64,000 nucleotides of DNA from Bacillus sp. EAC (GTDB lineage Bacteria > Bacillota > Bacilli > Bacillales > Bacillaceae_G): assembly GCF_002156875.1 (NCBI RefSeq), contig NZ_NCSY01000012.1, forward strand, positions 20,805 to 84,804, given 5' to 3'. The translations under genes were made by a program, and so were the position numbers. The stretch's first letter is position 1; each line of letters opens with the position of its first letter. This document shows positions 31,043-40,286 of the stretch, piece after piece. The notes under the pieces are model-generated. The model was not told the DNA's origin. It searched no databases and saw only the letters and a list, made by a program, of their open reading frames with translations.

Positions 31043-32227
31043 TTGCCGGGAGCATTACATGGAATAAAAATTATTGATTTAACGAGAGTGCTGGCCGGTC
31101 CCTTTTGTACGATGATTCTCGGGGATTTAGGGGCTGAGGTAATAAAAATAGAAAGTACAAGTTATGGTGATGAAACAAGAGGATGGGGTCCACCTTTTAA
31201 TGACGGTGAAAGCGCTTATTATTTATGTGCAAATCGAAATAAACAGGGAATCACATTGAACTTAAAAAGCGAGATAGGTAAGGAAATATTAAAAAAGCTA
31301 CTTTTAGATGCAGATGTAGTCGTTCAAAACTTCAAACCAGGAACATTGGAGAGATTAGGTTTCGGCTATGAAGACCTAAAAAAGATAAAAGATGATATCA
31401 TTCTAGCATCAATAAGTGGGTTTGGTAGTCAGGGTCCTAATTCAAATCTACCAGGATACGATTATATTATTCAAGCTATGTCAGGTTTAATGAGCATTAC
31501 TGGTGAAAAAGATTCACAGCCAACAAAGGTAGGAGTAGCAATATCTGACGTGTTAACGGGGTTATTTACTTGTATTGGAATACTTGCTTCAATTCAGCAT
31601 CGGAACCGAACAGGAGAAGGGCAGGAAATTGATATTTCTTTATTTGACTCCCAGCTAGCTGCTCTAGTAAATGTAGCTAGTAATTATTTATGCAGTGAAA
31701 TTGTTCCTGAGCGAATGGGAAATTACCATCCAAATATCGTTCCATATCAAGTTTTTTCTGCAAGTGATGGGGATATGGTTATTGCAGTTGGAAATGATGA
31801 GCAGTTTAACCGGTTTGCTTCACTTCTAGAAGAACCAATTTTATTAGAAGAGACATTCAAATCAAACACTGGACGATTGCAACATAAAGGACAAATTGAA
31901 AAGTTAATTGCCAATAAAGTTATGACAAAAAGTAAAAATGAATGGAAAGTACTTTTAGACAATAACGGTATACCGAATGGTCCTATCTATAATGTGAGTG
32001 AAGCTCTTGAGTCTGAACAAGCTAAATCTAGAAATATGGTAATTGACGTAAATCATCCAGCTATAAAAAATCTTAGACTAGTTGGATCACCATTAAAATT
32101 ATCTAAGACTCCAGTTAAGGTATTAAGGCATCCACCATTGCATGGTGAACATACTGAAGAGGTAATAAGTAAACTAGGATATTCCAAATCCGAGATAGAT
32201 GAGATGAAATTAAACAAATCAATTTGA
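31043..32227 (+). CDS. CaiB/BaiF (class III) CoA-transferase
   Basis: A 394-residue class III CoA-transferase. The start motif GIKIIDLTRVLAGPF, GYDYIIQAMSGLMS with the family aspartate, and GQEIDISLFDSQLA are typical. The start is TTG, preceded by GAGGTGATT. It moves CoA between acids; with the acyl-CoA dehydrogenase 14 bases downstream it resembles a succinyl-CoA:glutarate transferase with glutaryl-CoA dehydrogenase, which would suit a 5-carbon branch of the polyamine pathway. The substrate is inferred only from context. Confidence 0.85.
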   Translation: MPGALHGIKIIDLTRVLAGPFCTMILGDLGAEVIKIESTSYGDETRGWGPPFNDGESAYYLCANRNKQGITLNLKSEIGKEILKKLLLDADVVVQNFKPGTLERLGFGYEDLKKIKDDIILASISGFGSQGPNSNLPGYDYIIQAMSGLMSITGEKDSQPTKVGVAISDVLTGLFTCIGILASIQHRNRTGEGQEIDISLFDSQLAALVNVASNYLCSEIVPERMGNYHPNIVPYQVFSASDGDMVIAVGNDEQFNRFASLLEEPILLEETFKSNTGRLQHKGQIEKLIANKVMTKSKNEWKVLLDNNGIPNGPIYNVSEALESEQAKSRNMVIDVNHPAIKNLRLVGSPLKLSKTPVKVLRHPPLHGEHTEEVISKLGYSKSEIDEMKLNKSI

Positions 32228-32240
32228 GGAGGAATTAAAA

Positions 32241-33458
32241 ATGGACTTTTCATTAACAGAAGAACAAATTAGTGTAAGAAAGGTAGTTAGAGCATTTGTT
32301 GATCGTGAAATTATTCCTTTCATTAGGGAATGGGATGAAAAAGGACATTTTGAATCGAATATTTTAAAGAGACTTGCTGATTTACAATTGATGGGTGTAT
32401 GCATTCCTGAACAATATGGTGGAGTCGGGATGGACTATAATACATTAGCAATTGTATGTGAGGAATTAGAGAGAGGAGATACAGCCTTCAGAACTGCCGT
32501 CTCTGTTCATACGGGTTTAAATAGTATGACATTGCTACAATGGGGAAATGAAGATCAAAAGAAAAACTATCTTACTCCTCAAGCGCAAGGGAAGAAAATT
32601 GGTGCATTTGGATTAACAGAGCCAAACGCTGGTTCGGATGTCGTTGCAATGACAACAACGGCTGTAAAAGAAGGGGACTACTACATATTAAATGGATCTA
32701 AAACATGGATCTCGTTATGTGATGTGGCAGACCATTTTTTGATTTTTGCTAAAACAAACCATGTCGAAAAGCATCACGGAATATCTTGCTTCATTGTAGA
32801 AAGAAATTTTGAAGGGGTTTCTACTAAGGCAATTAAAGGGAAAATGGGAATTAGAGCAGGAAACACAGGAGAAGTATTTTTAGAGGATGTAAAAGTACCT
32901 GTTGCGAACTTGTTAGGTTATGAGGGAGAAGGATTTAAAATAGCAATGTCGGCACTTGATAACGGAAGATTTACGGTAGCAGCCGGTGCTTGTGGATTAA
33001 TTCAAGCGTCTCTTGAAGCAAGTGTGAAATATTGTCATGAACGAAAAACATTTGGAAAAGAAATTGGGAAACACCAACTTGTTCAACAAATGATAGCTAA
33101 AATGTCATCAAATCTTGAAATTTCAAGATTATTAGTCCATAAAGCTGGATGGCTAAAAAATAATGGGAAACGAAATACTAGAGAAACATCATTGGCAAAA
33201 TGGATTTCTTGTAATGCCGCTAATGAAGCTGCAAATGATGCGGTTCAAATTCATGGTGCATATGGATTTTCTAACGAGTTTCCGGTCGAGAGATACTTAA
33301 GAAACTCAAAAGCACCAGTTATTTATGAGGGAACACGTGAAATTCATACAATTATGCAGGCAGAATATGACCTTGGTTACAGGGAAGACAAAGTTTTAAG
33401 AAAAATGCTGCCAGCTTGGCCATTTGAAGAAGCTAATGTAGAAACTGTGAAATCTTAA
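32241..33458 (+). CDS. Acyl-CoA dehydrogenase (possibly glutaryl-CoA type)
   Basis: A 405-residue FAD acyl-CoA dehydrogenase. GAFGLTEPNAGSD, the KTWIS segment, CHERKTFGK and the C-terminal IYEGTREIH, whose glutamate is the catalytic base, are present. It oxidises an acyl-CoA to the enoyl-CoA and passes electrons to ETF. Features such as FRTAVSVHTGLNS resemble glutaryl-CoA dehydrogenase but are not decisive; a short or branched-chain acyl-CoA is the alternative. GAGGAGG precedes the ATG. It forms an operon with the CoA-transferase. Confidence 0.87.
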   Translation: MDFSLTEEQISVRKVVRAFVDREIIPFIREWDEKGHFESNILKRLADLQLMGVCIPEQYGGVGMDYNTLAIVCEELERGDTAFRTAVSVHTGLNSMTLLQWGNEDQKKNYLTPQAQGKKIGAFGLTEPNAGSDVVAMTTTAVKEGDYYILNGSKTWISLCDVADHFLIFAKTNHVEKHHGISCFIVERNFEGVSTKAIKGKMGIRAGNTGEVFLEDVKVPVANLLGYEGEGFKIAMSALDNGRFTVAAGACGLIQASLEASVKYCHERKTFGKEIGKHQLVQQMIAKMSSNLEISRLLVHKAGWLKNNGKRNTRETSLAKWISCNAANEAANDAVQIHGAYGFSNEFPVERYLRNSKAPVIYEGTREIHTIMQAEYDLGYREDKVLRKMLPAWPFEEANVETVKS

Positions 33459-33508
33459 CCGCTAAGAAGCTGTTTCTGAATAGAACTAAAAAAATAGTAG
33501 TTTATAAG

Positions 33509-33540
33509 GACATGGAGATCTCTCTATGTCTTTTTTCTCT
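33509..33540 (+). terminator. Terminator after the acyl-CoA dehydrogenase gene
   Basis: GACATGGAGA pairs with TCTCTATGTC (one G-U pair), followed by T6. Confidence 0.75.
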
Positions 33541-33739
33541 TTGAAAAGAAAAAGACGATCGTTTATAAGCAGGGAGGCTCAAATACAGTTTATAAGAAAT
33601 ATACATAATAAAAAACTTTAGCAGATATTTTAATACAGCTGCTATTTTTGATACGATAGTTTCAACTAGCAAAAATTTCATCATAATAAGAGAGAGGGTA
33701 AAAAGGCAAAGAAAAAATAGTTTTAATGGGGTGATTAAT

Positions 33740-34285
33740 ATGAATCGGGAAATTCAAGCTTATTTTGAAAATCTAGAATCAGCGGACAAAAATTTACAGT
33801 ATGAAGCTTTTAACTATATTATTTCAGTTACAAAGGAAGAAGTAGATTGGGCATATGAAGTATGGAATCAGTTAAAAGCAGATTTAACACATAAAGGAAA
33901 TCATCAAAGATCAAGAGCGGCTCAGTTTCTCTCAAATTTAGCGTTAAGTGATCCTGAAAAGAGAATGTTGGATGATTTTTCGGAAATTTGGAAAGTGACA
34001 TATGATCCTAAATTTGTAACTGCAAGACATACTCTACAGAATATATGGAGAGTCGGATTGGCGGGATCTGAACAAAGAGAAATGGTTATTAATCATCTAT
34101 CTGATCGATATTTAAACTGCCTGAATGAAAAGAACTATAAATTGATTCGTTATGATATTATTCAATGTCTAAAAAATTTATATGATCAATTGAAAAATGA
34201 AGAAATTAAACAATGTGCTTTAGAATTAATTGAAAAAGAAGAAGATAGTAAATATCAAAAAAAATATAAGACAGTTTGGAAATGA
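33740..34285 (+). CDS. Helical-repeat (HEAT-like) protein
   Basis: A 181-residue, all-helical soluble protein. Repeats of about 40 residues, such as NLQYEAFNYIISVTK, QRSRAAQFLSNLALS and LIRYDIIQCLKNLYDQ, look like HEAT repeats, suggesting a protein-binding scaffold. The frame starts at a GTG at 33731, but GGGGTGAT fits the ATG at 33740. It is a single gene with its own terminator. The specific family was not recognised. Confidence 0.65.
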   Translation: MNREIQAYFENLESADKNLQYEAFNYIISVTKEEVDWAYEVWNQLKADLTHKGNHQRSRAAQFLSNLALSDPEKRMLDDFSEIWKVTYDPKFVTARHTLQNIWRVGLAGSEQREMVINHLSDRYLNCLNEKNYKLIRYDIIQCLKNLYDQLKNEEIKQCALELIEKEEDSKYQKKYKTVWK

Positions 34286-34302
34286 ATCTTTTATCTCAAT
34301 AT

Positions 34303-34339
34303 AAAAAACGAACCCTTTATCAAAGAGGGTTCGTTTTTT
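34303..34339. terminator. Bidirectional terminator
   Basis: A6CGAACCCT and AGGGTTCGT6 form a strong stem between two converging genes, with A and T runs usable in both directions. Confidence 0.92.
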
Positions 34340-34346
34340 ATGTTTA

Positions 34347-35024
34347 TTAATCAAACAGGAAACGATTAAACTCTTCAATCGTCTCAAAGTAATATTTCGA
34401 TTGTTGTTTCATTTGCATTTTAATTTCCGGAATACTGTGAGACCAACCTGCAGCCGCAAAATCAACAAGACAAATATTTGCCATTTCCAACCCAGGCTTA
34501 AGATCATCTAGCATAAGTGCTTCAGATTCCTTAAGGTTGAAACGGCGTAAAATTTCTTGAATTGGATAAGGATAAGGCTTCCTTTGATGCTCTGGCAACT
34601 CCCAACCAAAAATTGCATCAGGTAAAAATCCACAATGCTTTAAATAGTCTCTCTCGATTCGACTTTTTTGAGAATGGGATACAACTGTGACAATCCCACC
34701 GCGTTTTTTAAATTCATTTATTGTTTCAGGAAACAACTCGTAAAAATCGGGTGTCGTTGATGAAGTGTAGCTTTGCCATATTTCTTGTTGAATTTGCATC
34801 TCGTTATTTGTAAATTTCATGATGTCTTTACATAAAGAATGAAAACCTGGTTCAAAACAATATCCTACAAAATCCTCAAATGAAATAGGTTTCTCATTAG
34901 GTCGAAGTTTTTTAATTGCTTCAACAAATGAAGGATAATGTATTTCAGGTGTACTCTTAACAGCAGTATCATCATGATCTAATATGAGGCATTTATACTT
35001 TAAAGTTATACAATTCACCCGCAA
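34347..35024 (-). CDS. HAD-superfamily hydrolase
   Basis: A 225-residue haloacid-dehalogenase-type phosphatase. Motif I is DHDDTAVKST, motif II TVVSHSQKSR, motif III the lysine of RKPYPYP and motif IV LMLDDLKPG. It is most like phosphoglycolate or beta-phosphoglucomutase-type members; substrate unknown. The start is unsure: the listed frame opens with a TTG without a clear ribosome site and a GTG lies two codons later. It is a single gene upstream of the reductase gene and in the same orientation. Confidence 0.75.
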   Translation of the reverse strand: MRVNCITLKYKCLILDHDDTAVKSTPEIHYPSFVEAIKKLRPNEKPISFEDFVGYCFEPGFHSLCKDIMKFTNNEMQIQQEIWQSYTSSTTPDFYELFPETINEFKKRGGIVTVVSHSQKSRIERDYLKHCGFLPDAIFGWELPEHQRKPYPYPIQEILRRFNLKESEALMLDDLKPGLEMANICLVDFAAAGWSHSIPEIKMQMKQQSKYYFETIEEFNRFLFD

Positions 35025-35081
35025 TCTAATCGTTCATTTGTTTCCATTTTAACATGTAACAAAGAAAATTATTAAACGAAA

Positions 35082-36131
35082 TTAGCTCATCATTTGTTTA
35101 ATTAATGCACGATTTCGCTGCTTGAATACCTCATTATGTGAAGAAACCATCGCTGCGCTACTTGCATCAGGCTGTACGAATTGTTTTGCTTTATTTACTG
35201 CATTGGCTGCATCTTGGAAAGCTCCAGCAATCAACTGCAATTTACCCTCATGCATTAGAATATCACCTGCAGCGTAAATACCTTCAATAGAAGTTTCGCT
35301 TGTAGTGTTTCCTTTAATGTAGTAGTCCTGAATCATTTCTACTTTAATCTCACTATTATTAAGTAATGAAGTATCTTGGTCATATCCATGATTAATGATT
35401 ACTTCATCGATTTTTAAATGAGATACTTCTTCAGTCTCATGATTTGTAAGTTCAACATTTTCAATTACTTCATGATTTATACAAGCAATAAGCTTCGTAA
35501 TAGAAGTATTAAAAAGACATTCAACAGAACTATTCAATAATTGGGAGACTTGTGCTTCATGACCCTTTAAGGCATCTTTACGATAAGTTAAATAGACTTT
35601 TTTAGCAATCGGCTCTAATTCATTAGCCCAGTCGATGGCAGAATTTCCTCCTCCAGAAACAATTACTGTCTTATCTTTAAAGCGTTTTAACGACTTTACA
35701 GTATAGTTTAAGTTTGAGACTTCAAATCTTTCTGCACCATCTATTTGAAGCTTAGTAGGATTTAAAATGCCACTACCTACTGCAACAATAATTGTTTTAG
35801 AATAATGCTTTTGACCAGATGCAGTTTGTAAAATAAAAATGCCTTCATTATCTCGAATGATTGTTTCGACTTTTTCATTTAATACAACTGTTGGATCGAA
35901 CGTTAAACCTTGTTCAACAATTTGACCAATAAATTTTTCTCCAGGGATTGGTGGTTGTCCTCCTACATCCCATATCATCTTTTCAGGGTAAACATGAACC
36001 TTTCCACCCAATTGTGGTTGGAATTCAATTATTTTAGTTTTCATTTCTCTTAATCCACTATAAAAAGCAGAGTAAAGTCCAGCTGGACCTCCTCCGATTA
36101 CTGTTACATCATATATTTCTTCTCTATTCAT
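35082..36131 (-). CDS. Ferredoxin-NADP reductase type 2 (YcgT/YumC-like)
   Basis: A 349-residue thioredoxin-reductase-like flavoprotein. FAD motif DVTVIGGGPAGLYSA, NADP motif VIVSGGGNSAIDWANEL and the C-terminal GIYAAGDILMHEGKL are clear, and the CxxC of thioredoxin reductase is absent. These enzymes pass electrons from NADPH to ferredoxin or flavodoxin. GGAGTG supports the start at 36131, inside a longer frame. A Fur-type box covers its upstream region and it lies divergent from siderophore uptake genes, so it probably supplies reductant for iron release, like YcgT. Confidence 0.87.
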   Translation of the reverse strand: MNREEIYDVTVIGGGPAGLYSAFYSGLREMKTKIIEFQPQLGGKVHVYPEKMIWDVGGQPPIPGEKFIGQIVEQGLTFDPTVVLNEKVETIIRDNEGIFILQTASGQKHYSKTIIVAVGSGILNPTKLQIDGAERFEVSNLNYTVKSLKRFKDKTVIVSGGGNSAIDWANELEPIAKKVYLTYRKDALKGHEAQVSQLLNSSVECLFNTSITKLIACINHEVIENVELTNHETEEVSHLKIDEVIINHGYDQDTSLLNNSEIKVEMIQDYYIKGNTTSETSIEGIYAAGDILMHEGKLQLIAGAFQDAANAVNKAKQFVQPDASSAAMVSSHNEVFKQRNRALIKQMMS

Positions 36132-36160
36132 TACCGACTCACTCCAGTAAAATCCGTGAT

Positions 36161-36175
36161 TGATTATCATTCTCA
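36161..36175 (-). promoter_or_regulatory. Fur box before the reductase gene
   Basis: TGATTATCATTCTCA matches 13 of 15 positions of TGATAATNATTATCA and lies 30 bases from the start codon. Confidence 0.7.
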
Positions 36176-36275
36176 ATTAAATATATATCATTTATAAGAA
36201 TTTTTCAATGATTCCTTCAAAAATATTATTGACATAGTGATCAAATGGCATTATATTTACGTAGTGAAGCGAAAT

Positions 36276-36290
36276 TGATAATCATTATCA
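36276..36290 (+). promoter_or_regulatory. Fur box before the siderophore uptake operon
   Basis: TGATAATCATTATCA is a perfect 7-1-7 Fur site, extended by an overlapping second unit to 36296. Confidence 0.92.
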
Positions 36291-36332
36291 TTATCAGTAG
36301 ATTCATAATTTTTAATGAATGGAGGTCCATTT

Positions 36333-37115
36333 ATGGTACGATTATATACTGATGAATTAACCATTGGTTATGGTGATCGTTTGATTGTAAAAGACCTTAA
36401 TATAAAGATTCCAGATAAACAAATAACAACGATAATCGGATCAAATGGTTGTGGGAAATCAACTCTATTAAAGGCAATTACTCGAATTATTTCTCATCAA
36501 TCTGGAACGATTATTTTAGATGGAGAGAATATTTCTTCTGAAAACACGAAGTTACTTGCTAAAAAAATGGCAATTCTTCCTCAAACACCGGAAAGTGCAA
36601 GCGGTTTAACAGTAGGTGAATTAGTATCTTATGGACGATTCCCTTATCAAAGTGGGTTTGGTCGGTTAACAAAAAAAGATATTGAAGTAATTGATTGGGC
36701 ACTTGAAGTGACAGGTACAAAAGATTTTAAATATATGCCAGTAGATTCCCTTTCGGGCGGTCAACGTCAACGTGTTTGGATTGCAATGGCACTAGCACAA
36801 GAAACGGAAATCATTTTCCTTGATGAACCGACTACGTATTTAGATATGGCTCATCAACTTGAAATTTTAGAACTATTACAAAGACTGAATAGGGAACAAG
36901 AGCGTACGATTGTTATGGTTCTGCATGACTTAAATCAAGCAGCACGATTTGCAGACTATATTATTGCATTAAAAAATGGTGAAATCGTTAAAGCCGGAAA
37001 TTGTGAAGAAGTTATTTGCCATGAAGTACTAAAAGAAGTATTTTCGATTGATACTGAAATTGGTAGAGATCCTCGAACAAATAAACCAATGTGCATAACA
37101 TACAACCTATTATAA
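36333..37115 (+). CDS. Iron-siderophore ABC transporter ATP-binding protein (FhuC-like)
   Basis: A 260-residue ABC ATPase. Walker A GSNGCGKST, signature LSGGQRQR, Walker B IIFLDEPTTYLD and the switch histidine in VLHDLNQAAR are intact. It energises uptake of ferric siderophores together with the two FecCD permeases downstream. GGAGGT places the start at 36333, within a slightly longer frame. First gene of a four-gene, Fur-controlled operon. Confidence 0.92.
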   Translation: MVRLYTDELTIGYGDRLIVKDLNIKIPDKQITTIIGSNGCGKSTLLKAITRIISHQSGTIILDGENISSENTKLLAKKMAILPQTPESASGLTVGELVSYGRFPYQSGFGRLTKKDIEVIDWALEVTGTKDFKYMPVDSLSGGQRQRVWIAMALAQETEIIFLDEPTTYLDMAHQLEILELLQRLNREQERTIVMVLHDLNQAARFADYIIALKNGEIVKAGNCEEVICHEVLKEVFSIDTEIGRDPRTNKPMCITYNLL

Positions 37116-37127
37116 GGAGAAAATAAA

Positions 37128-38042
37128 ATGAAAAAATACTTAGTACCATTTCTATTAATATTCGTACTGATCATTAGTGCTTGTAGTAATGGATCAACTG
37201 AAAAAGGAAAGAAAGAATCTAAAAAATCAGGGACGATTACATATCAATCTCAAAGTGGTCCAGTTAAAGTACCAGCTAACCCTAAGCGTGTAGTTGTACT
37301 ATCATCATTTGCAGGTAATGTATTAGCTTTAAATGTAAATATTGTTGGTGTTGATTCATGGTCTAAAGCTAATCCTCGTTGGACAGATAAATTAAAAGAC
37401 GCTGCTGAAGTTTCAGATGAGAACTTAGAAAAAATTATTGAATTAAATCCAGATTTAATCATTGGATTAGATAATGTTAAAAATCTTGATAAGTTGAAAG
37501 AAATAGCTCCAACAGTAGTATATACTTATGGAAAAGTAGATTACTTAACGCAACAAATTGAAATTGGTAAACTATTAAATAAAGAAAAAGAAGCTCAAGC
37601 TTGGGTAGATGATTTCAAAGCTCGCGCGGCGAAAACTGGAGAAGAAATTAAAGCTAAAATTGGAGCTGACGCAACAGTTTCTGTTGTTGAAAAATTCGAT
37701 AAACAACTTTACGTATACGGTAATAACTGGGGACGAGGAACAGAAATTCTTTACCAAGAAATGAAATTAAAAATGCCTAAAAAAGTAGAAGAGAATGCTT
37801 TAAAACCAGGTTATTTTGCAATTTCATTAGAAGTACTTCCTGAATTTATGGGTGACTATGTAATCTTTAGTAAATTCGATAAATCAGATACTTCAGTAGA
37901 GAAAACAGATACTTATAAAAATATCCCAGCTGTAAAGAATAATCATGTATTTGAAGTAAATGGAAATGAGTTCTATTTCAATGATCCGGATACATTAGAT
38001 ATGCAATTAGAATTCTTTAAAGAGAAGTTTCTAGGTAACTAA
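37128..38042 (+). CDS. Iron-siderophore substrate-binding lipoprotein
   Basis: A 304-residue periplasmic-binding-type lipoprotein with a 19-residue signal ending in the lipobox IISAC (lipid-modified Cys19). The VKVPANPKRVVVLSS start and the two-lobe layout are those of FhuD/YxeB/FepB-type receptors for ferric hydroxamates or related siderophores. It lies 12 bases after the ATPase gene. The ligand cannot be told from sequence. A strong stem-loop follows and may raise its expression over the permeases. Confidence 0.9.
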   Translation: MKKYLVPFLLIFVLIISACSNGSTEKGKKESKKSGTITYQSQSGPVKVPANPKRVVVLSSFAGNVLALNVNIVGVDSWSKANPRWTDKLKDAAEVSDENLEKIIELNPDLIIGLDNVKNLDKLKEIAPTVVYTYGKVDYLTQQIEIGKLLNKEKEAQAWVDDFKARAAKTGEEIKAKIGADATVSVVEKFDKQLYVYGNNWGRGTEILYQEMKLKMPKKVEENALKPGYFAISLEVLPEFMGDYVIFSKFDKSDTSVEKTDTYKNIPAVKNNHVFEVNGNEFYFNDPDTLDMQLEFFKEKFLGN

Positions 38043-38048
38043 CATAAA

Positions 38049-38087
38049 AAAGAGTAGGAATTCTAGTTAATAGAATTCCTACTCTTT
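38049..38087 (+). terminator. Strong intra-operon stem-loop after the binding protein
   Basis: A perfect 17-bp stem (left arm AAAGAGTAGGAATTCTA) with a 5-base loop and only a weak T run downstream. It probably acts as a partial terminator or mRNA stabiliser. Confidence 0.65.
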
Positions 38088-38116
38088 CATTCTATTAGAG
38101 AAAAGATGAGAGATTA

Positions 38117-39127
38117 ATGACAAAAAAAAATAAAGGTTCAATTCCATTCTTTTTTAAACTCATTTTAGGGGTACTTATTTTAATAGGTATGTTTGTAGTA
38201 GCAATCGTATTTGGAGCTGCGGAAACAACTGTTAGCGATGTATGGAATGCGATTTTTACGAGTGTAAAGAGTCAGCAGATTTCAATCATTCGTGAAATTC
38301 GTTTACCTCGTGAAGTAGCTGCCATATTCGTAGGAGCAGCACTTGCAGTTGCAGGTTCGATTATGCAAGGAATGACAAGAAATCCACTTGCCGATCCTGG
38401 TTTACTCGGCTTAACAGCCGGGGCAAATGCAGCTTTAGCAATAACAATGGCTTTTTTACCAAATGTAAATTACTTTGGAATTATGATTACTTGTTTTATT
38501 GGGGCAGCAGTTGGTTCAATAATCGTTTTTGGTATTGGGTCAATCAAAAAAGGTGGCTTTTCTCCATTTCGAATTGTGCTAGCTGGTGCGGCGGTTACCG
38601 GCTTTCTAACGGCTATTTCTGAGGGAGTGGGAATTTACTTTAAAATCTCACAAGATATTTCAATGTGGACTTCAGGGGGATTGGTTGGTACTTCATGGGA
38701 GCAAGTAAAGGTTATCGTACCATTTATTATGATTGGAATTATGATCGCACTTTTCTTATCTAGACAACTTACTATTCTTAGCTTAAATGAAGAGGTAGCA
38801 ATTGGTTTAGGTCAAAATATATCCCGAATCAAAGGATTTTTATTCATTGTAATTGTTCTACTTGCAGGAGCATCCGTTGCACTTGTAGGGAATATGGCTT
38901 TTCTTGGTTTGATGGTACCTCACATGGTTCGTGCGTTTGTCGGTACTGATTATCGTTTTATTATTCCAATGTCCGCTATATTTGGTGCAACATTCTTACT
39001 CTTTGCGGATTTACTTGGCCGAACAATTAATATTCCTTATGAGACACCAGTAGCAGCGATTGTGGCGATGATTGGTCTTCCTTTCTTCCTATTTATTGTT
39101 CATAAAGGAGGAAAAGATTTATCATGA
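38117..39127 (+). CDS. FecCD-family iron-siderophore permease (FhuB-like)
   Basis: A 336-residue permease with about nine or ten helices. IREIRLPREVAAIFVGAALAV, MTRNPLADPGLLGLTAGA and the AFLGLMVPHMVRA coupling-helix region are FecCD hallmarks. It pairs with the next gene to form the membrane channel. The ribosome site is weak and follows the stem-loop. The stop overlaps the next start. Confidence 0.9.
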   Translation: MTKKNKGSIPFFFKLILGVLILIGMFVVAIVFGAAETTVSDVWNAIFTSVKSQQISIIREIRLPREVAAIFVGAALAVAGSIMQGMTRNPLADPGLLGLTAGANAALAITMAFLPNVNYFGIMITCFIGAAVGSIIVFGIGSIKKGGFSPFRIVLAGAAVTGFLTAISEGVGIYFKISQDISMWTSGGLVGTSWEQVKVIVPFIMIGIMIALFLSRQLTILSLNEEVAIGLGQNISRIKGFLFIVIVLLAGASVALVGNMAFLGLMVPHMVRAFVGTDYRFIIPMSAIFGATFLLFADLLGRTINIPYETPVAAIVAMIGLPFFLFIVHKGGKDLS

Positions 39128-40131
39128 TACAACCTGAATTAATTAGAAAACAACGACTAATCTTATTAATCCTATTTATCTTAATCCTTTTAACTATGTT
39201 TATTGGTATGGGAATGGGCTATTCTTCAATATCATACAGTCGATTACTTCCAACATTTTTAGGAGAAGGTTCATTTAAAGAGGAATTTATTATTTTTTCA
39301 ATACGATTGCCACGAATGATTATTACGTTAATGGCAGGTATGGCACTTGCCTTATCTGGTTCAATTTTACAAGGAATAACAAGAAATGATATGGCTGAAC
39401 CTGGAATTCTTGGTTTTAATGCTGGGGCTGGAGTAGCTATTACGATTTTCTTTTTATTTTTCCCAATTGAGGCAGGATCATTTGTTTACCTAATCCCTAT
39501 AGTAGGATTTTTTGGTGCTTTAATTACTGCATGTATTATCTATTTATTTTCATATAAAAAAAATGTTGGACTTCAGCCAATTCGTTTAGTTTTAGTAGGT
39601 ATTGGATTTTCAATGGCACTTTCAGGAATAATGATCGTTTTAATTTCATCAGCAGAGCGTGCAAAGGTAGATTTTATCGCAAAATGGTTAGCGGGAAATA
39701 TATGGGGGACAGATTGGCCATTTATTTGGGCATTCCTACCATGGTTAGTTATACTAATCCCATTTACTTTATATAAAGCAAATCTATTAAACCTTCTAGG
39801 CTTAAATGAACCTGCTGCAATCGGGGTAGGAGTTTCAATTGAGAAAGAACGAATTATCTTACTTTTAACTGCGGTTGCTCTAGCTGCCTCAGCTGTTTCG
39901 ATAACAGGCGGAATAGCTTTTATCGGACTAATGGCTCCGCATATTGCAAAAAACTTAGTTGGCCCAAGAAATCAATTGTTTATACCAATTGCTATATTAA
40001 TAGGTGGTTTATTATTGTTAGTTGCAGACACAATTGGAAGGAATATCGTTGATCAAGGGATTCCAGCTGGTATTATAGTGGCATTAATAGGTGGACCATA
40101 TTTTGTTTACTTGATATTAAAAAAATCATAA
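39124..40131 (+). CDS. FecCD-family iron-siderophore permease (FhuG-like)
   Basis: The second FecCD permease, 335 residues. SIRLPRMIITLMAGMALALSG, ITRNDMAEPGILGFNAGAG and GGIAFIGLMAPHIAKNLVG are conserved. It overlaps the preceding gene by ATGA, with GGAGG in the end of that gene, so it is translationally coupled. Last gene of the Fur operon; a terminator follows. Confidence 0.9.
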   Translation: MIQPELIRKQRLILLILFILILLTMFIGMGMGYSSISYSRLLPTFLGEGSFKEEFIIFSIRLPRMIITLMAGMALALSGSILQGITRNDMAEPGILGFNAGAGVAITIFFLFFPIEAGSFVYLIPIVGFFGALITACIIYLFSYKKNVGLQPIRLVLVGIGFSMALSGIMIVLISSAERAKVDFIAKWLAGNIWGTDWPFIWAFLPWLVILIPFTLYKANLLNLLGLNEPAAIGVGVSIEKERIILLLTAVALAASAVSITGGIAFIGLMAPHIAKNLVGPRNQLFIPIAILIGGLLLLVADTIGRNIVDQGIPAGIIVALIGGPYFVYLILKKS

Positions 40132-40143
40132 ATTCTTTTTCAA

Positions 40144-40176
40144 AACTATGAACATTTTTGTTCATGGTTTTTTTTA
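40144..40176 (+). terminator. Terminator of the siderophore operon
   Basis: ACTATGAAC pairs with GTTCATGGT, followed by T7. Confidence 0.82.
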
Positions 40177-40286
40177 TTAGCACAGGAGAAAGGGGCATTT
40201 TTTGAAAATGGACATGTATACTGCATTTATAACGGTATTTCAAATAGTCACTTTTGAGGGGGTGATATTAATAGCGGGTGATGTGA

